From positions 1-64,000 of the forward strand of contig JAEXRD010000148.1 of the NCBI GenBank assembly GCA_023438245.1: DNA of 64,000 nt, written 5' to 3'. Shown here in pieces: positions 18,407 to 26,709 of the stretch. Origin of the DNA: Pseudomonadota bacterium. Lineage in GTDB: Bacteria; Desulfobacterota; Desulfovibrionia; Desulfovibrionales; Desulfovibrionaceae. The translations under genes and the position numbers were made by a program. The notes under the pieces were generated by a model that saw nothing but the letters and a program-made list of their open reading frames with translations, did not search any database and was not told where the DNA came from. Position 1 is the stretch's first letter. Every line of letters begins with the position of its first letter.

Positions 18407-19287
18407 TGCGCCCGATCATCCTCGCCCTGCTGGCGGTCGTGCTTTGCGTCACCCAGGCCCAGGCCGGTGACGCAAAGCTCACCATTCTCTTCAGTTCCAA
18501 CAACAACGCGGAAATCCACGCCTGCCCCTCGTGAGGGGGCAAGATTCTTGGCGGGCTGGCCCGGCGGGCCACCTACATCCAGACGTGGAAAAAATCCGCG
18601 CAGACCCCGGTGCTCAACCTGGCCGGGGCCTATGAGTTCACCTACTATCCGGACCAGGCCCCCATCCCGGCGGGCAGGCTGCGCTTCCTGGCCAAGGCGT
18701 ACGACCTCATGGGCTACGACGCCCTGCTCGTCTCCAGCCACGAGCGCGCGCTCATGGCCAAGGCCGGGGTGAAGCCCAGGCCCTGGTGGCGCGGCGGCGG
18801 CAAGCTCGACACCCACATCTTCAAGCTGGGCAAGGCCCCGCACCAAGTCGACGTGGGCGTGGTGTACCTGCCGCACCAGCCGGACAACCAGCAGATCCTG
18901 CCGCCCCAGGCCGCCCGCGAGGTCGCCGCCGCGGTCAAGACCCTGCGCGCCTCCTGCGACCTCGTGCTGGGCCTGAGCGACTGGGGCTACAACCGCGAGC
19001 AGGCCCTGCTCGCCTCCGGCGAGGACATGCCGGACCTGCTGCTGGGCAGCGGGCCGGGCATCGGCCTCACCGGGCAACGCATGGCCGGTGGCAAAACCAT
19101 GTGGATTCGCTCCTATTCCCAGGGCAAGGGCGTGGAGCGCATCGAAATACTTGCGCTTCCGGAGCGGAAATCCACTTTCGCATGGACGGAGGGGCAAAAT
19201 ATTCGTATGAACCTGGACGGGCTGACGGATCAGTATGCTGACGACCGTCGGGTGCATGGCCTGTTGAGGACCATGGGCACGGACTAG
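18406..19287 (+). CDS. UshA-like selenoprotein (in-frame UGA read as selenocysteine)
   Basis: Exported relative of the 5'-nucleotidase (UshA) N-terminal metallophosphoesterase domain. ATG 18406 gives a clean signal peptide (residues 1-20, ending TQAQA). The frame then meets TGA at 18532-18534 (codon 43) in the context HACPS-U-GGKILGGLARRA, and stays open to 19287, for 293 residues counting Sec. CxxU is a typical redox motif, and the GGLARRA part matches the UshA family. A GC-rich hairpin begins about 15 bases after the UGA. The C-terminal nucleotidase domain is absent. The function is unknown. Ordinary gene callers would start it at 18610 and lose the signal peptide and active motif. Confidence 0.85.
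18548..18569 (+). promoter_or_regulatory. Candidate bacterial SECIS hairpin
   Basis: Stem CGGG/CCCG (18552-18555 with 18560-18563) with loop CTGG at 18556-18559. It is extended outward, past a G-G mismatch, by G-C, two U-G and C-G pairs. The loop lies 21 bases after the UGA, within the distance used by SelB-binding hairpins in bacteria. Confidence 0.6.
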
Positions 19288-19346
19288 GGGCGAAGCCACG
19301 CGCTATCCCCCGGAGCAGCAAAGCCATAAGCCATGGGAGGAGCGGA

Positions 19347-20225
19347 ATGAGTTTTCGCGGCGCGTTTACGGCTCTGGTGACCCCGTTCAAGAACGGGAAG
19401 ATCGACGAGGAAGCCTACAGGGCTTTCATCGAGTGGCAGATCGAACAGGGCATCGACGGCGTGGTTCCCTGCGGAACCACCGGCGAGGCCGCCACCCTGA
19501 CCCACGAGGAGCAGGGCAAGGTCATCGGCATCTGCGTCGATCAGGTCAAAGGCCGCGTCCCGGTCATCGCCGGGGCGGGCTCCAACAACACCAAGGAAGC
19601 CGTCGAGCTGACCAAGCTGGCCAAAAAGGCCGGCGCGGACGCCGCGCTCATCATCACGCCCTACTACAACAAACCCACGCCCGGCGGACTTGTGGAGCAC
19701 TTCAAGGCCATCTCCGCCGAGGCCTCCATGCCCTACATCCTGTACAACGTTCCCGGCCGCACCGGCCAGAACGTCATGCCCTCCACCATCGCCAAGGTGG
19801 CCAAGGCCGTGCCGGACGTGAAGGGCTGCAAGGAAGCCACCGGCGACATCAAGCAGGGCGCGGAGCTCATCGAGCTGATGGGCCCGGACTTCGCCGTGCT
19901 CTCCGGCGACGACTTCACCGTGCTGCCCCTGCTCTCCGTGGGCGGCATCGGCACCATCAGCGTCACCTCAAACGTCATGCCCGGCAAGATGGCGGCCATG
20001 ATCGCGGCCTACTTCAAGCGCGACACCGCCCGCGCCCTGGCCCTGCACCTGGAGATGAACCCCGTGAACCGGGCCATGTTCATCGAGACCAACCCCATCC
20101 CGGTGAAGACCTCGCTGTCGCTCATGGGCAAGATGGGTTGCGAGTTCCGGCTGCCGCTGGTGCCCATGGAGCCCGCCAACATCGAGAAGCTCAAGGGCGT
20201 GCTCAAGGGCAGCGGCCTGATCTAG
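19347..20225 (+). CDS. dapA: 4-hydroxy-tetrahydrodipicolinate synthase
   Basis: First committed step of lysine/diaminopimelate synthesis: condenses pyruvate with aspartate semialdehyde. 292 residues, a TIM barrel with CGTTGEAATLTHEE, the catalytic Tyr in YNVPGRTGQN and the Schiff-base Lys in VKGCKEATGD. ATG 19347 follows GGGAGGAG. dapB, the next enzyme, is 21 kb away at 40.4 kb on the other strand. It is closed by its own terminator. Confidence 0.97.
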   Translation: MSFRGAFTALVTPFKNGKIDEEAYRAFIEWQIEQGIDGVVPCGTTGEAATLTHEEQGKVIGICVDQVKGRVPVIAGAGSNNTKEAVELTKLAKKAGADAALIITPYYNKPTPGGLVEHFKAISAEASMPYILYNVPGRTGQNVMPSTIAKVAKAVPDVKGCKEATGDIKQGAELIELMGPDFAVLSGDDFTVLPLLSVGGIGTISVTSNVMPGKMAAMIAAYFKRDTARALALHLEMNPVNRAMFIETNPIPVKTSLSLMGKMGCEFRLPLVPMEPANIEKLKGVLKGSGLI

Positions 20226-20248
20226 ACGGCGAAAGCCTGCGACATGTC

Positions 20249-20280
20249 GGCCCCGGCGGGAATGCTCCGCCGGGGCCTTT
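20249..20280 (+). terminator. Intrinsic terminator after dapA
   Basis: Eleven-bp stem (GGCCCCGGCGG) with a seven-base loop, then TTTCCTTT. Confidence 0.8.
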
Positions 20281-20309
20281 CCTTTGCCGCGAGGGCAGGC
20301 GCCGGGCGC

Positions 20310-20340
20310 AAAAAAAGGCGGGCCCCCGAAGGAGCCCGCC
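20310..20340 (-). terminator. ppaC: Intrinsic terminator after ppaC
   Basis: On the minus strand a ten-bp stem GGCGGGCTCC closed by a UUCG tetraloop and followed by seven T. It faces the dapA terminator. Confidence 0.9.
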
Positions 20341-20365
20341 AAAGCGTCGCTTTTCGTGCGCCGGA

Positions 20366-21289
20366 TTAGGCGAAAGCCTTCTCCATGGGGGGCACGACCT
20401 GCTTCTTGCGGCTCATGCAGCCGTCAACCCACATGGAGTTGAGCGCGCCGCCGACCTTGCCGCCGAAGGCCTTCTCGACCAGGGAGGCGTCCTGGGAGAC
20501 CACGAGGATCTCGGAGCCTTCCTTCATGATGTCGGTGAGCAGCAGCATGACGGTGTGACGGCCGTCGGCCTGCAGCTTCTTGCACTCTTCGACCAGGGCG
20601 GGCTTGATCTTGTCGAGCAGGGTGAGGTCCAGAACCTCGACCTGGCCGATGCCGACCTTCTTGCCACCCATGTTGAAGTCCTTGTAGTCGCGGTTCATCA
20701 GGTCAACGGCGGGGATGCCCTCGACGGAACCCTTGATCTTCAGCATGTCCATGCCCAGGGCCTTGTAGTCGGCCACACCGGCGATCTTGGCCAGGGCCTC
20801 ACAGGCGGCCTTGTCCAGGTCGGTGCAGGTGGGGGACTTGTAGAGCACGGTGTCGTTCAGGATGGCGCACAGCAGAGCGCCGGCGATGCCCTTGGGGATC
20901 TCGATGCCGTAGAAGTCGTACATGGCCTTGATGACGGTGCCGGAGCAGCCCACGGGCATGACCCACATCTCGAGCGGGTTGGGGGTGGTCACGTCGCCCA
21001 GCTTGTGGTGGTCGACAACGACAACGACCTTGCCCTTGTCCAGGTTGTCCATGGCCTGGGACAGCTCGGTGGTGTCCACCAGGGCGATGTCCTTGCCGGT
21101 GGCGTCGGTCTCGATGGCGGGAGCGGCCAGGCCGAACTTGTCGAGCACGAACTTGGTGTCAGGGGTGCAGGGACCCTGGGCCACGGCCACGGCTTCCATG
21201 CCGCGCTTGCTCAGCAGGTCGGCAACGGCAATGGCGGAGACGATGGTATCGCAATCGGGATTTTTGTGACCACAAACGAAAATAGCCAT
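20366..21289 (-). CDS. ppaC: Manganese-dependent inorganic pyrophosphatase
   Basis: Family II (DHH) pyrophosphatase, cytosolic, hydrolysing PPi. 307 residues. Metal-binding motifs are CGHKNPDCDTIVSA at the N-terminus and VVDHHKLGD; the C-terminal DHHA2 domain carries SRKKQVVPPMEKAF. In sulfate reducers this enzyme removes the PPi made when sulfate is activated to APS, so strong expression is expected. The start at 21289 has AGGAGG ten bases upstream. No CBS/DRTGG regulatory insert is present. Confidence 0.95.
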   Translation of the reverse strand: MAIFVCGHKNPDCDTIVSAIAVADLLSKRGMEAVAVAQGPCTPDTKFVLDKFGLAAPAIETDATGKDIALVDTTELSQAMDNLDKGKVVVVVDHHKLGDVTTPNPLEMWVMPVGCSGTVIKAMYDFYGIEIPKGIAGALLCAILNDTVLYKSPTCTDLDKAACEALAKIAGVADYKALGMDMLKIKGSVEGIPAVDLMNRDYKDFNMGGKKVGIGQVEVLDLTLLDKIKPALVEECKKLQADGRHTVMLLLTDIMKEGSEILVVSQDASLVEKAFGGKVGGALNSMWVDGCMSRKKQVVPPMEKAFA

Positions 21290-21358
21290 GTTCTTCGGTC
21301 CTCCTAAGGATATGGGTAAAGACAGGAAAATCTTGGTTCCGGACTAACGTTTGTGCCA

Positions 21359-21367
21359 ATTATCACA
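21359..21367 (-). promoter_or_regulatory. ppaC: Candidate extended -10 promoter of ppaC
   Basis: On the minus strand TGTGATAAT, an extended -10 element with only one mismatch to TATAAT, just downstream of the EIIC stop codon. No good -35 is seen, as is usual for extended -10 promoters. Confidence 0.45.
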
Positions 21368-21386
21368 AAGCAGAGGATTTGCCAAG

Positions 21387-22087
21387 TCAGAAGATGCCCG
21401 CGTAGCGCAAAATTCCAAAGGCCACCGCGCCCGCTCCCACGGACAGGTACAGGCTGCGCAGGCGCAGGGCCAGCAGTCCGCCCACGCTGGCGGCGATCCA
21501 GAACTGGGGCCACTCCAGCCTGAGCCCGGCGATGGTTCCGGAGTAGTGCTCCAGCACAAAGCGCAACACGATGCCCATGCTGCCCGCGGCGATGATGAAG
21601 AAGGCCCAGAACACCAGCGTCTTGCCCAGGATGGTGCGCACGATGAGCCTGCCGGGCACGTCCTCGCCCGTGGGCCTGCGCACCCATTGCAGGATGCCGG
21701 TGTAGGAGCGGTTCAGGCGGTCGCGCATGGTGCGGTCGAGCCTGGCCCCGAGCCAGGCCATGGGCAGACCTGCCAGCAGGGGCAGGAACACGAAGGGCGG
21801 GTCGTCCAGCCCGAAATAGGTGGCCAGGGCCAGCCCGGTGAAGGTGGCCGCGGTCATGTGCGGAGGGATGAAGGTGCCGACCGGGATGAAGTCGAGCCAG
21901 AGCAGCTCGTAGAAGATGGCGCAGTACAGGCTCGTCTTGAGGTTGCCGAAGGCCAGGCCCCAGAACAGGCCCACCACCAGCGGCCGCTCAAGCAGGCCGA
22001 TGCTCAGCGAGGAACGGAACAGCGAAAACAGGGCAAAAAAAAACCGACCGCCACAAACCAGGCCGCGCCCGCCATGCTGCCGTCCAT
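21387..22087 (-). CDS. PTS mannose-family EIIC membrane subunit, frameshifted at a T9 tract
   Basis: Polytopic EII-Sor-type permease subunit. The part ERPLVVGLFWGL ... YELLWLDFIPVG ... PPHMTAATF is the family signature. ATG 22087 overlaps the EIIB stop (TGATG) and encodes MDGSMAGAAWFVAVGFF before a run of nine T (minus strand, 22035-22043). In that frame a stop follows after 27 codons. In the -1 frame, or with one extra T, the protein continues as FFFALFSLFRSSLSIG to the stop at 21387, giving a full family N-terminus. This could be slippage at a U7 heptamer or T9 tract, a phase-variable or broken gene, or a base-call error. No EIID gene is adjacent. Confidence 0.75.
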
Positions 22088-22548
22088 CACGAGAACCTCA
22101 CCTGCACGGGATCGTTGGGAACACAGCGGAAATCCAGCTCCACGCCCTGCTCCATCAGGAAGCGCAGGCAGCTCTCGTCGTCGGCCCCCAGGGCCACGCT
22201 GGGCGAGAGCTGGCGCTTGCCCGTGGAATAATGAAGGTTGCCGATGTTCAAAAGCGAGAGCCTGAAGCCCTTCTCCACGGCCCGGCGCACGTCCAGGCAG
22301 GTGGCGAAGAGCAGCAGCGTGCCTTCGCGCTGGCCGCCCACGATGTGGCCATCCTTCACCAGCTGGTCCACAGTCAGGAACATGCTCTCCACGGCGCGGG
22401 GTATGGCCAGGGACATGATTTCCTGCTGCATGAGGTCGCCGGCCAGGTCATCATTGACCACGATGATGGACTTGGCCCCCACGTGGGGCACCCAGGCTTC
22501 CACCACCTGGCCGTGGATGAGGCGGTTGTCGATGCGCACCCAGAACAC
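22087..22548 (-). CDS. PTS mannose/fructose-family EIIB subunit
   Basis: Cytosolic phosphotransfer subunit of a mannose-class PTS, 153 residues. The phospho-accepting His12 lies in the family motif RIDNRLIHGQVVEAW. It uses a GTG start at 22548, four bases after the EIIA stop. Its stop overlaps the EIIC start. No enzyme I or HPr gene is in the window, so the source of phosphate is unseen. Confidence 0.92.
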   Translation of the reverse strand: MFWVRIDNRLIHGQVVEAWVPHVGAKSIIVVNDDLAGDLMQQEIMSLAIPRAVESMFLTVDQLVKDGHIVGGQREGTLLLFATCLDVRRAVEKGFRLSLLNIGNLHYSTGKRQLSPSVALGADDESCLRFLMEQGVELDFRCVPNDPVQVRFS

Positions 22549-22552
22549 GGTC

Positions 22553-22996
22553 TTAGCTCCCTGCGCTCTTCTTGCGCAGCATGTCGCCGGGCACCACGAT
22601 GCCCTTCTGCCCGGCCTCGCGCGCCTGCACGGCCAGCTCGGCGAGCGTGAGCGTGCGGCTCTGCAGCACCTTGATGAGCATGGGCAGGTTCACGCCGGAG
22701 ACCACCTCGACATTGCCGCCCTTGAGCAGCGAGAGGCTCAGGGTGGTGGGGGTGCCGCCGAACAGGTCGGTGAGGATCATGACGCCCAGGCCGCTGTCCA
22801 GGCGGGCGGCGGCGGCCTTGAGCGCCACCACGATCTCCTCGACCCCCTTGGACACCAGCACGCTCACGGCCTCGCAGCCGACCTGCTCGCCCAGGATAAG
22901 CTGAGCGGCGGAAAGCAGCGCAGCTCCGAACTCGCCGTGGGTGACCACAAGCACCCCGACCTGCTTCACAGACTCCGTTTCCGAACTCTCCGCCAT
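22553..22996 (-). CDS. PTS mannose/fructose-family EIIA subunit
   Basis: 147 residues of the EIIA-Man fold, phosphorylated by HPr-P at His20 (GVLVVTHGEFG) and passing phosphate to EIIB. The DLFGGTPTTLSL motif is also conserved. I take ATG 22996; extension to 23122 would overlap rapZ and adds no family sequence. The gene follows rapZ. Together with ptsN and rapZ it suggests that this PTS branch serves regulation at least as much as sugar uptake. Confidence 0.92.
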   Translation of the reverse strand: MAESSETESVKQVGVLVVTHGEFGAALLSAAQLILGEQVGCEAVSVLVSKGVEEIVVALKAAAARLDSGLGVMILTDLFGGTPTTLSLSLLKGGNVEVVSGVNLPMLIKVLQSRTLTLAELAVQAREAGQKGIVVPGDMLRKKSAGS

Positions 22997-23069
22997 GCCC
23001 TTCTGTCCCGTTGCCGACCTGCAAGGTCCCTGGTTGAATGCACTGTGCGCCGCGCCAGATCGTGCGGGA

Positions 23070-23957
23070 TCAGCCCAGCTCGAAATGCCGATGCTCCATT
23101 GTGACGCTATAGCCGTTTTCACGCAAGACCTTGTGCGTCAGCTCGGTCATGGCCACGGAGCGATGCCGCCCGCCCGTGCAGCCGATGGCCACGGTGATGC
23201 GGTAGCGGCCTTCCTTGGCGTACAAGGGCAGCATGTACGAGAGAAAGTCAAGGAACTTCTGCTTGAAGGTGAGCCCCGGCTCCACGTCCAGCACGTACTG
23301 GGCCACGGGCGCGTCCTTGCCGGACAGGGGCCTGAGCTCCGGCACGAAATAGGGATTGGGCAGAAAGCGCAGGTCGAACACCAAGTCGGCCTCTGCGGGC
23401 GGGCCGTACTTGAAGCCGAAGGATAAGAGGTGCACGCGCATGCCGGTGTGGCTGGCGTCGGCGGTGGAGAAGCGCTCCTGGATGATGCGCCTGAGGTCGT
23501 GGATGGAGTAGCCCGTGGTGTCCAGCACCAGCTCGGCCTTGGAGCGCAGCGGCGCCAGCAGGGCCTGCTCCCGCTCCAGCGCCTGCTCCAGCCCCAGGCT
23601 GGTGCTCTCCAGCGGGTGCGGGCGGCGCGTGGTGGCGTAGCGCCGGAGCAGCGCGTTCATCTTGGCCTCGACGAAGACCACGCGCACGCTGATGCCCTGC
23701 CCTTCCAGCTCCTGCACCGCGGCGTTCCACTGGTCCATCAGGTCGTGCTGGCGCAGGTCCATGCCCAGGGCCAGGCCCCGGTGGCGCGAGTCCTTGCCCA
23801 GGAACAGCGCCACCAGCTTGGGCAGCATGTCCGCGGGCAGGCCGTCCACGCAGAAGTAGCCCAGGTCCTCGAAGACGTTGAGCGCGGTGCTCTTGCCCGC
23901 CCCGGAAAGCCCGGTAACCACCACGACGGAGAAGGAATCCTTGGCGGGCATGGTCAT
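23070..23957 (-). CDS. rapZ: RapZ-type nucleotide-binding protein / RNase adapter
   Basis: 295 residues with a Walker A (VTGLSGAGKSTALNVFED) and the C-terminal signature VAIGCTGGRHRSVAMTE. In E. coli RapZ binds sRNAs and senses glucosamine-6-phosphate to control amino-sugar synthesis; in other bacteria the partners differ. It is located between ptsN and the EIIA gene, in the common rpoN-hpf-ptsN-rapZ order. Two ATG codons lie at the start (23957 and 23951); the first is given. Confidence 0.93.
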   Translation of the reverse strand: MTMPAKDSFSVVVVTGLSGAGKSTALNVFEDLGYFCVDGLPADMLPKLVALFLGKDSRHRGLALGMDLRQHDLMDQWNAAVQELEGQGISVRVVFVEAKMNALLRRYATTRRPHPLESTSLGLEQALEREQALLAPLRSKAELVLDTTGYSIHDLRRIIQERFSTADASHTGMRVHLLSFGFKYGPPAEADLVFDLRFLPNPYFVPELRPLSGKDAPVAQYVLDVEPGLTFKQKFLDFLSYMLPLYAKEGRYRITVAIGCTGGRHRSVAMTELTHKVLRENGYSVTMEHRHFELG

Positions 23958-23968
23958 GGGCGCGATCC

Positions 23969-24418
23969 TCAGACGGCCCGCAGCAGCCGGTACAGGGCGT
24001 CGCCGTCCATGGCCTCGGCGAAGTCGCGCCGGAAGCTCTCGTCCTTGAGCAGGCGCGAGATGTGGGCCAGGATGCGCAGGTGCATGCCGGTGACCTGCTC
24101 CGGGGCAAGAACCAGGAAGAAGGTGGTGCAGGGCTTGAAGTCCAGGGCGGCGAAGTCCACCCCGGCCTTGCTGCGGCCCACGCAGAGCACGATGTGCTCA
24201 AGCCCTTTCAGCTTGCCGTGGGGAATGGCCACCCCGTCGCCGATGCCCGTGGTGCCCAGCGACTCGCGGTCGAGCAGCACGGCCAGGGCCTGGGAGGCGT
24301 CCAGGGCGGGGTTCTGGGCGGCCAAGGCCGCCGTCATCTCCTCGAGGACGGCAGCCTTGGTGTTTGCCTGCAGATCAGGGAGCACCAGCTCCCGGGTAAG
24401 GTACTCGGAGAGCTGCAT
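23969..24418 (-). CDS. ptsN: PTS EIIA(Ntr) regulatory protein
   Basis: 149 residues of the fructose/mannitol-type EIIA fold. The phospho-accepting His67 is in GVAIPHGKLKGL. PtsN does not move sugar; in other bacteria it reports nitrogen/carbon status through its phosphorylation state to kinases and K+ transporters. It starts two bases after the hpf stop. It is part of the rpoN cluster. Confidence 0.93.
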   Translation of the reverse strand: MQLSEYLTRELVLPDLQANTKAAVLEEMTAALAAQNPALDASQALAVLLDRESLGTTGIGDGVAIPHGKLKGLEHIVLCVGRSKAGVDFAALDFKPCTTFFLVLAPEQVTGMHLRILAHISRLLKDESFRRDFAEAMDGDALYRLLRAV

Positions 24419-24420
24419 CG

Positions 24421-24963
24421 CTAGTTTCCGGGGTCGATGAGACCGAAGTCGCCGGTCTTGGCGCGGTAGATCACGTTGACGCGCCCGGTCTCGGCGTTGC
24501 GGAACACCAGGAACTCGTACTTGAGCGACTCCAGCTGCATGGCGGCCTCGTCCACGCCCATGGGCTTGGGTTCGAAGTGGTCGCTCTCCTTGATGCTGGG
24601 CTGGCGGGCGCCGTCCTCCTCGACGAAGCTGATGACGTCCATGCGCGCGCCGCGCGGGGTGCCGGAGCGGCGGCGCTCCTTCTGGCGCTCGCGCAGGCGC
24701 TTGAGCTGCGCCTCGACCTTGTCGAGCACCAGGTCGATGGTGGAGTACATGTCCTCGGACTCTTCGTAGGCCGAGAGGTGCAGGCCGTCGGCGGTGAGGA
24801 TGACCTCGGCCTTGTGGCGGAACTTCTCCACGGCCAGGTTCACGTGGACCTCGAACTCGGTGGTGTCGCCGATGAACTTGTCGATCTTCTCGAATCGGGA
24901 AGCGGCGTGTTCCTTCAGGTGGTCGGAAGGTTCAAAGTTCTTGAACGCGAAAGAAATGTTCAT
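24421..24963 (-). CDS. hpf: Ribosome hibernation-promoting factor (long form)
   Basis: 180 residues. The N-terminal RNA-binding domain (NISFAFKNFEPSDHLKEHA) is joined through a charged linker to the C-terminal dimerisation domain (KPMGVDEAAMQLESLKYEFL). Long HPF forms link two 70S ribosomes into inactive 100S dimers in stationary phase. The gene directly follows rpoN, so sigma-54 and hibernation factor are probably made from one transcript. Confidence 0.93.
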   Translation of the reverse strand: MNISFAFKNFEPSDHLKEHAASRFEKIDKFIGDTTEFEVHVNLAVEKFRHKAEVILTADGLHLSAYEESEDMYSTIDLVLDKVEAQLKRLRERQKERRRSGTPRGARMDVISFVEEDGARQPSIKESDHFEPKPMGVDEAAMQLESLKYEFLVFRNAETGRVNVIYRAKTGDFGLIDPGN

Positions 24964-24996
24964 ACGCTCCCTCCGTGAGAGGCGGCAAATGCCGCT

Positions 24997-26439
24997 TTAG
25001 AAGACCTGCTTGCGCTTGGACGAAGATTCGATGTTCATGGCGGTCCGGTACTTGGCCACGGTTCGGCGGGCGATGTTCACCTCCAGCTTCTGCTTCAGGA
25101 TGTCGCCGATCTGCTCGTCGCTCAGGGGCTTCTTCGGGTTCTCGTCGCCGATGAGCTGCTTGATGAGCGCCTTGACGGATTCCGAGCCCACCTGGCTGCC
25201 GTCATCAAGCTCCAGCGCGCTGTTGAAGAAGAACTTGAGCTCGTAGATGCCATGAGGCGTTGCAACGTACTTGTTGGTGGTGATGCGCGAGACGGTGGAC
25301 TCGTGCATGCTGATGTCCTCGGCCACTTCCTTGAGGATCAGCGGCTTGAGCTTGGTCACGCCGTGCTCGAAGAACTCGCGCTGGAAGCGCACGATGCTCT
25401 CCATGACCTTGTAGAGCGTGCGCTGGCGCTGGTACAGGCTCTTCATAAGCCATTCGGCGCTGCGCACGCGCTCCTGGAAATATTCCTTCTCGGCCTGGTT
25501 CTTGGCCTGCACGTTCTCCAGGTAGTAGGGGGTCACCTGCAGCCTGGGCATGCCCTCGTCGTTCAGGATGATGACGAAGTCCTCGCCGTGCTTGTGCACG
25601 AACACGTCCGGACTGACGTACTGCGGCTCGGTGCTGGAGAAATGCGAGCCGGGCATGGGGTCCAGGGCCTGGAGCATGTCCAGGTACTCCTTCAAATCCT
25701 CCATGCTGATGCGGAACTTCTTGATCAGCGGCTTGTAGCGGTGCTTCTCCAGGTCTTCCAGGTGCTCGCGCACCAGGGAGAGGAGAATGGGGTCGCTGGT
25801 CTCCATGACCTCAAGCTGCACCAGCAGGCACTCCTGCACCGTGCGCGAGGCCACGCCCACCGGGTCCAGCCGCTGCATGCGGCGGATGACGCTCTCAATC
25901 TTCTCGGCGGAAACGCCGTCGAGCTGGTCCTGGATCTCCTGGGTGCTGGCCTGCAGGTAGCCGCGCTCGTCCAGGTTGCCCAGCACGATGTCGCCGATCT
26001 CGAGTTCTTCCAGGGTGAAGTTGGACAGGCGCATCTGCCAGTTGAGATGGCCCTCGAGCGTGGGACTGCTGCTGAGGCGCGCCTCAAGCGAGAGGCCCTC
26101 CTCGGGAATCTCCAGTTCGCGGCCCATGCTCTGCTTGGTCACGCTGGAGAATTCGCCCAGGTAGTTCTCCCAGTCGGCCGTGCGCATCAGCTCTTCGCAG
26201 GCGCGGCTCTCCGCATCGCCGTGGGCGGCTTCGTAGTCGTCCAGGTTCTCGCGGGAAGGGGCGGTGTCGGCGGCCTCGGCGTCAACCTCCTCCAGGAACG
26301 GATTCTCCATCAGCTCCTGCTGGATGCTCTCCACCAGTTCCAGGCGCGATAGCTGCAGCAGCTTGATGGCCTGTTGCAGTTGGGGAGTCATGACAAGCTG
26401 TTGGGTCAGCTTGAGCTGTTGCCGGAGTTCCAAACCCAT
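24997..26439 (-). CDS. rpoN: RNA polymerase sigma-54 factor RpoN
   Basis: Alternative sigma factor for -24/-12 promoters activated by enhancer-binding ATPases. 480 residues. The Gln-rich region I (LRQQLKLTQQLVMTPQLQQA) is followed by an acidic region II, the core-binding domain and the C-terminal helix-turn-helix. The RpoN box reads ARRTVAKYRT near the end. The ATG at 26439 fits the conserved N-terminus. It heads the rpoN-hpf-ptsN-rapZ-PTS series. Confidence 0.97.
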   Translation of the reverse strand: MGLELRQQLKLTQQLVMTPQLQQAIKLLQLSRLELVESIQQELMENPFLEEVDAEAADTAPSRENLDDYEAAHGDAESRACEELMRTADWENYLGEFSSVTKQSMGRELEIPEEGLSLEARLSSSPTLEGHLNWQMRLSNFTLEELEIGDIVLGNLDERGYLQASTQEIQDQLDGVSAEKIESVIRRMQRLDPVGVASRTVQECLLVQLEVMETSDPILLSLVREHLEDLEKHRYKPLIKKFRISMEDLKEYLDMLQALDPMPGSHFSSTEPQYVSPDVFVHKHGEDFVIILNDEGMPRLQVTPYYLENVQAKNQAEKEYFQERVRSAEWLMKSLYQRQRTLYKVMESIVRFQREFFEHGVTKLKPLILKEVAEDISMHESTVSRITTNKYVATPHGIYELKFFFNSALELDDGSQVGSESVKALIKQLIGDENPKKPLSDEQIGDILKQKLEVNIARRTVAKYRTAMNIESSSKRKQVF

Positions 26440-26658
26440 ACCTGAACCGTCACCTCATGCCATGATCTTGTGCGGCGGCAGGCAAAATGCCTGGTTACAC
26501 CGCTGATGCCATTCTGCCACAGGCCTCCGGCCTGCGCAAGGAATATGTATTAACCCTTGAAAGTTACGTACAATTTCCCGTGCGGAACAGTCCGCATGAA
26601 AAAAGTGTACCAACCTTCAGGTTCTGTGTAAATCCACAATTCTGAAGGCGCAAAAGGA
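26440..26658. other. Intergenic region between lptB terminator and rpoN
   Basis: About 220 bases without a gene, AT-richer than its surroundings. On the minus strand a weak promoter-like pair TTGTAC (26568-26573), 18 bases, TACATA (26544-26549) could drive rpoN. I find no -24/-12 element and no clear hairpin. Confidence 0.35.
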
Positions 26659-26687
26659 AAGCCCTCCGACCCGGGGGCCGGAGGGCT
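26650..26687 (-). terminator. lptB: Intrinsic terminator after lptB
   Basis: Minus-strand stem AGCCCTCCG pairing with CGGAGGGCT (26660-26668 with 26679-26687), then a T-rich TTTCCTTTT run. It separates the LPS/Kdo operon from rpoN. Confidence 0.75.
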
Positions 26688-26709
26688 GAAACATTCTGGA
26701 ATTCCGGTG

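Noticed and set aside
18532..18534. Nonsense mutation making the UshA-like gene a pseudogene
   Set aside because: The UGA sits in a CxxU motif with a hairpin behind it, the frame stays open for 251 codons, and codon use is normal.
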